A stretch of DNA of 64,000 bases from positions 24,510 through 88,509 of the forward strand of contig JAAHFP010000027.1 of assembly GCA_010672925.1 (NCBI GenBank), written 5' to 3'. Every line of letters begins with the position of its first letter. The stretch's first letter is position 1. The notes under the pieces were generated by a model, which saw only the letters and a list, made by a program, of their open reading frames with translations, had not been told where the DNA came from and did no database searches. The position numbers were made by a program, and so were the translations under genes. This document shows positions 61,450 to 64,000 of this stretch, in pieces. The stretch is from Symploca sp. SIO1C2 (GTDB lineage Bacteria > Cyanobacteriota > Cyanobacteriia > Cyanobacteriales > Coleofasciculaceae).

Positions 61450-61772
61450 TTTCCAGTTAGTCTCTCACACCTAAAATAATTGCTGTTCGGCTAAGCCGTA
61501 GGAAATATCCCTAAGCATTTTATGCTTAGCGGGTAGTTTTTATTGTGCGTTATCAACATGCCTTTAGGTGGATTTTTTTTTTGCATCAGATGATACAAAA
61601 AAATTGGCTCTATGTAGAATATGGATAAATGTAATTCATAATTTGCAAGGTTATCAAGTCCAAGCAGGATATCTTAGTGGAGATAAGTTGTTCAGCTTTA
61701 AGTCAGGGCATTGTAACAAATCCGGTTATTGTAGAGCATCACCGCCTTATTTGCTCTTTAGTAACTTAACAC
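61450..61772. other. Intergenic region, nothing recognised
   Basis: These 323 bases are AT-rich. An imperfect inverted sequence at about 61507-61530 (aagcattttatgctta) could form a small hairpin. The porin promoter is expected here. No gene is recognised; a plus-strand open frame of 71 codons has no protein-like features. Confidence 0.5.
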
Positions 61773-63068
61773 CTAATAACTAGGGCACCATTCTGCTAGA
61801 GCGATCGCGATTCCTTGTTGTAGCGTGAGGCTTAGGTTTTCATCTGCCTCGTACTGCAGTAATCTGGTATGGGCGCTGGGAATGTTTTTGAGGGCTGCGA
61901 TCGCATGTAACCTCACAGTCAAATCCGGCTCCTCTAAAAGCTTAATCAAGGTTTCTAAGCCTTGAGCTTCTCCCAATTGTCCTAAAGACATTGCTAGAGC
62001 TAGTTTGAAACTAGGCTGTACTGGAAATTGTGTACTAGCAAAAAATTCAATCATAATTTGAGTAGCTTGGGATTTCAACTGTGCTATTTCGATACGCCCA
62101 AGCACAGTGATGATTTCCTGACAAACTTCTGAGGGAGCCCCAGTCAGTGCTTGCTGCAAATATTCCAGGGCTACTGGTGTTTGCACCCAACTTAAAGCAC
62201 GCACAAACTCGATTTTTAGTGAAATCGGTGTTGCTGGAGACTTGATTACTGGGAATAAAACCTCAGCCGCCTTATCTGTACCCAAGCGCCCCAAGGCAAT
62301 CGCTGCTTGTTGACAAACTTCTGAGTTAAAGTCATATAGTAAGGGCTTGAGGTAGTTAACCACCTCTGATTCTGGTAAAGTGGGTCCTCGTAAACCTAAG
62401 CCAATCACTGCTTCTTTCCTTACTGCTGCCGCTGGATCTTGTAATGCTCCTAAAATCACTGGCAAAATTCTGTGATCGCGAAAGCTAATTAAGGCTTCTA
62501 TCGCAGTAGAGCGTATACTAGGTAGAGGGTCATGAACTACGGTTAGTAGAGGCGCGATCGTTTCTGGACGTCGGATATGAGCTAAGGTTTGCACTGCTAA
62601 ATACCTTGACTCTTCCTCCTCTAGTAAACTACTCAAAGCGGTAATAGCCGAACTACCAATATTGCTCAAAGCCTGTGCTGCCATCTGAGCTAAATCTTCA
62701 TCTTCAGCGGACTGGAGAAGCTCTACTAAAGAAATTACGACTAGTGGATCATCAAACTCCCCGAGAATACGACCGGCAAACCAACGTACATCAAGGTCTG
62801 CTGCTTCGTTTTCTACAATAGCAATCAAAGGCGCGATCGAGCGTTTCCCCAGTTTGGGAAAGACTTTAGCAGCATCCCATTTTTCTTGAAAATCCCCTGC
62901 TTCAATTACCTGTAAAGCTAGGTTTAGTGCTTGTTGGTAATCTGGTTCTCTAAGAGATGGTGAATCTATACCCCTTTTGTTTAGAGGAAGTTGTTGCAGA
63001 TGTTGATTGAGTAATGACCAATTTCTCTGTTGTGCAGCGGCATGAGCTTGTTCTAGAGTCGTTAACAT
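61773..63068 (-). CDS. HEAT/PBS-lyase-repeat protein
   Basis: The 431-residue protein is built of about ten HEAT-like repeats, each with a pattern like DPLVVISLVELLQSAEDEDL and AQMAAQALSNIGSSAITALS. The first 90 residues (LTTLEQAHAAAQQRNWSLLN; GDFQEKWDAAKVFPKLGKRS) form a helical cap. The repeats resemble those of CpcE/CpcF-type phycobilin lyases and NblB, but no lyase-specific motif can be pinned down. It may bind phycobilisome components or another protein. It has no signal peptide. Start ATG 63068 (MLTTLEQAHA). Confidence 0.82.
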   Translation of the reverse strand: MLTTLEQAHAAAQQRNWSLLNQHLQQLPLNKRGIDSPSLREPDYQQALNLALQVIEAGDFQEKWDAAKVFPKLGKRSIAPLIAIVENEAADLDVRWFAGRILGEFDDPLVVISLVELLQSAEDEDLAQMAAQALSNIGSSAITALSSLLEEEESRYLAVQTLAHIRRPETIAPLLTVVHDPLPSIRSTAIEALISFRDHRILPVILGALQDPAAAVRKEAVIGLGLRGPTLPESEVVNYLKPLLYDFNSEVCQQAAIALGRLGTDKAAEVLFPVIKSPATPISLKIEFVRALSWVQTPVALEYLQQALTGAPSEVCQEIITVLGRIEIAQLKSQATQIMIEFFASTQFPVQPSFKLALAMSLGQLGEAQGLETLIKLLEEPDLTVRLHAIAALKNIPSAHTRLLQYEADENLSLTLQQGIAIALAEWCPSY

Positions 63069-63370
63069 AAGTTTAATTATTGCTTATTGTTCAAGAATAC
63101 TCCCACTTCCAGAACCCCGACTTCCTTGAAGAAGTCGGGGTTCTTTCCAATAGTCGGGGATCTTTTCCAAGTGTTCTTCCCTATCTCAAGGATTCCCAAA
63201 AATTTATCGATTGGACAACTTGAAATGCAGCAAAAAAATTAACTTGATGCAATATATGCATAAATATAAGTTTAGAGGTTGTGTGGAATGTGAGACACCT
63301 AGACAAATTCACCTAAATTACCAGAAGCCTAACTTCTTAAAAAAGTCGGGGTTCTCAAGTCGGTAATATT
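63069..63370. other. Intergenic region with two related hairpin repeats
   Basis: Two relatives of one inverted repeat lie here. One is AGAACCCCGACTTC...GAAGTCGGGGTTCT at 63111-63144 (14-bp stem, followed by ttt). The other is a decayed one at 63319-63357 (taacttcttaaaaaagtcgg then ggttct). The first could terminate a plus-strand transcript. No gene is seen. Confidence 0.6.
63111..63144. repeat. Inverted repeat AGAACCCCGACTTC
   Basis: The stem is 14 bp with a six-base loop; TTTCC follows. A partial second copy lies at 63319-63357, showing it is a dispersed element rather than only a terminator. Confidence 0.7.
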
Positions 63371-63841
63371 TTAGCTTGGCAGGTTATAAGAAGTAAAAGT
63401 CAACTCAATCTTGGAAGAGTATAATAGAGAATTTTGATTAGAAAAATTAACTGACTTAACCTTACCAGTTAACTGACTATTAGCAGAGTCTAGAGATTGA
63501 AAGAAGGACAAGACTTCATTAACATCTCTGGGAAGATGGCTAATCACAATACCATTGTCAGCATTTTCAGGAATAATTCGGTATCCTAGTTCCAAACCAT
63601 CTTCATAAGTAACCTTCATCGATACTGGTGGACTTCGGAATAAGGTTTTATAAATCTTACCAAAAAGAGAATATTTGATCTTAACTGCTGCACGAGTTAG
63701 GGAGCTATCCTTAGTTACGAGAGCTTGAGTGGCTTCCCAAGGAATAGTAATTTTTTCTTCAGCCAAACCAGTGGGGCAAATACTCGACTGGCGTTGTTCT
63801 AAAATCATTAATTGGGCAATTGTCGGGGGGGCATCTTGCAC
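63371..63841 (-). CDS. Unrecognised protein, probably missing its 5' part
   Basis: From a GTG at 63841 the frame gives 156 residues (QDAPPTIAQLMILEQRQSSI, WEATQALVTKDSSLTRAAVK, SPPVSMKVTYEDGLELGYRI). The C-terminal part alternates strands. The frame stays open upstream of the GTG: PESLPYQLSPAIPGF precedes it in frame, up to a TGA at about 63886. No ATG or ribosome site is present. This looks like the middle of a longer natural protein cut by an insertion. A hairpin repeat follows directly at 63924-63993. I do not recognise the family. Confidence 0.5.
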   Translation of the reverse strand: MQDAPPTIAQLMILEQRQSSICPTGLAEEKITIPWEATQALVTKDSSLTRAAVKIKYSLFGKIYKTLFRSPPVSMKVTYEDGLELGYRIIPENADNGIVISHLPRDVNEVLSFFQSLDSANSQLTGKVKSVNFSNQNSLLYSSKIELTFTSYNLPS

Positions 63842-63923
63842 AAAACCAGGAATAGCAGGAGACAGTTGATAAGGTAAGGATTCAGGTCAGTAAGCAGGTG
63901 CTATACGAGTCCTACAAGTATTA

Positions 63924-63993
63924 GGGGGGAAGCCTTCGCGCTGATTGCATCCGAATGAATACTGTTAAACTCCCTTCGCGAAGGCTTTACCCC
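63924..63993. repeat. Inverted repeat AAGCCTTCGCG next to a truncated gene
   Basis: AAGCCTTCGCG (63930-63940) and CGCGAAGGCTT (63977-63987) are perfect inverted repeats, 36 bases apart, extended by GGGG/CCCC on the outside. It lies about 40 bases upstream of the point where the minus-strand gene is interrupted. Confidence 0.6.
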
Positions 63994-64000
63994 TCAACTC

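Overview
The window is chromosomal DNA from a cyanobacterium, most likely a filamentous, repeat-rich one. It carries Mg-chelatase subunit I (chlI) and heme oxygenase (ho1), a DevBCA-type exporter, an SLH/OprB 'iron uptake' porin, RppA/RppB-like two-component genes, LepA and Dxr. It also has very many HIP1 octamers (GCGATCGC) and heptamer short-tandem-repeat (STRR) arrays between genes. No rRNA, tRNA or CRISPR array was recognised. Genus cannot be fixed from the sequence alone.

Layout. (1) 0.1-6.5 kb: UDP-glucuronate decarboxylase, lepA, a small ribbon-helix-helix protein, a GAF histidine kinase and an unrecognised conserved protein. (2) 6.8-9.8 kb: an accessory patch with three direct ~250-bp repeats, a frameshifted EAD-plus-helical-repeat gene, a Uma2 nuclease and a TIR-EAD protein, which looks like a decaying biological-conflict locus. 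(3) 9.9-14.4 kb: a TetR regulator divergent from devB-devC-devA, with tandem operators over the promoter. (4) 14.5-18.3 kb: PIN toxin/antitoxin pair, a broken small gene, an XRE-ImmA protein and a Na/Pi-type transporter. (5) 18.4-26.9 kb: glycosyltransferase, a UDP-glucose-dehydrogenase-like protein whose catalytic residues are replaced, an ABC exporter, a Ser/Thr kinase with pentapeptide repeats and a vWA lipoprotein. (6) 27.3-31.8 kb: a P-loop ATPase followed by a giant protein with 14 nearly identical 46-residue TPR units. (7) 31.8-38.4 kb: nested repeats, a TauD-like dioxygenase, a glycosyltransferase, dxr and an M23 peptidase. (8) 38.5-50.6 kb: a heavy-metal efflux island, described below. 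(9) 50.6-64 kb: Uma2, P-domain protein, ho1, MlaD/MlaF-like lipid transport genes, chlI, DUF429 protein, receiver protein, porin, HEAT-repeat protein and a 5'-truncated gene.

The most coherent functional unit is the metal island. It has a His-rich periplasmic adaptor, an RND pump, two lipoproteins (one His-rich) and an OmpR-type regulator with its kinase. The adaptor and pump genes are separated by about 2.7 kb of nuclease-type and unrelated DNA. Each is nevertheless preceded by the same 17-bp direct-repeat box (TTTCAT-CCTGA-TTTCAT), so they probably remain one regulon.

The intergenic DNA is unusually structured. At least three families of small elements with terminal inverted repeats, a 170-250-bp repeat family with a branched hairpin, a six-unit 38-bp tandem array and many heptamer arrays are present. 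Several heptamer arrays run into the first or last codons of genes. All functional calls rest on reading the protein and DNA sequence; no database search was run.
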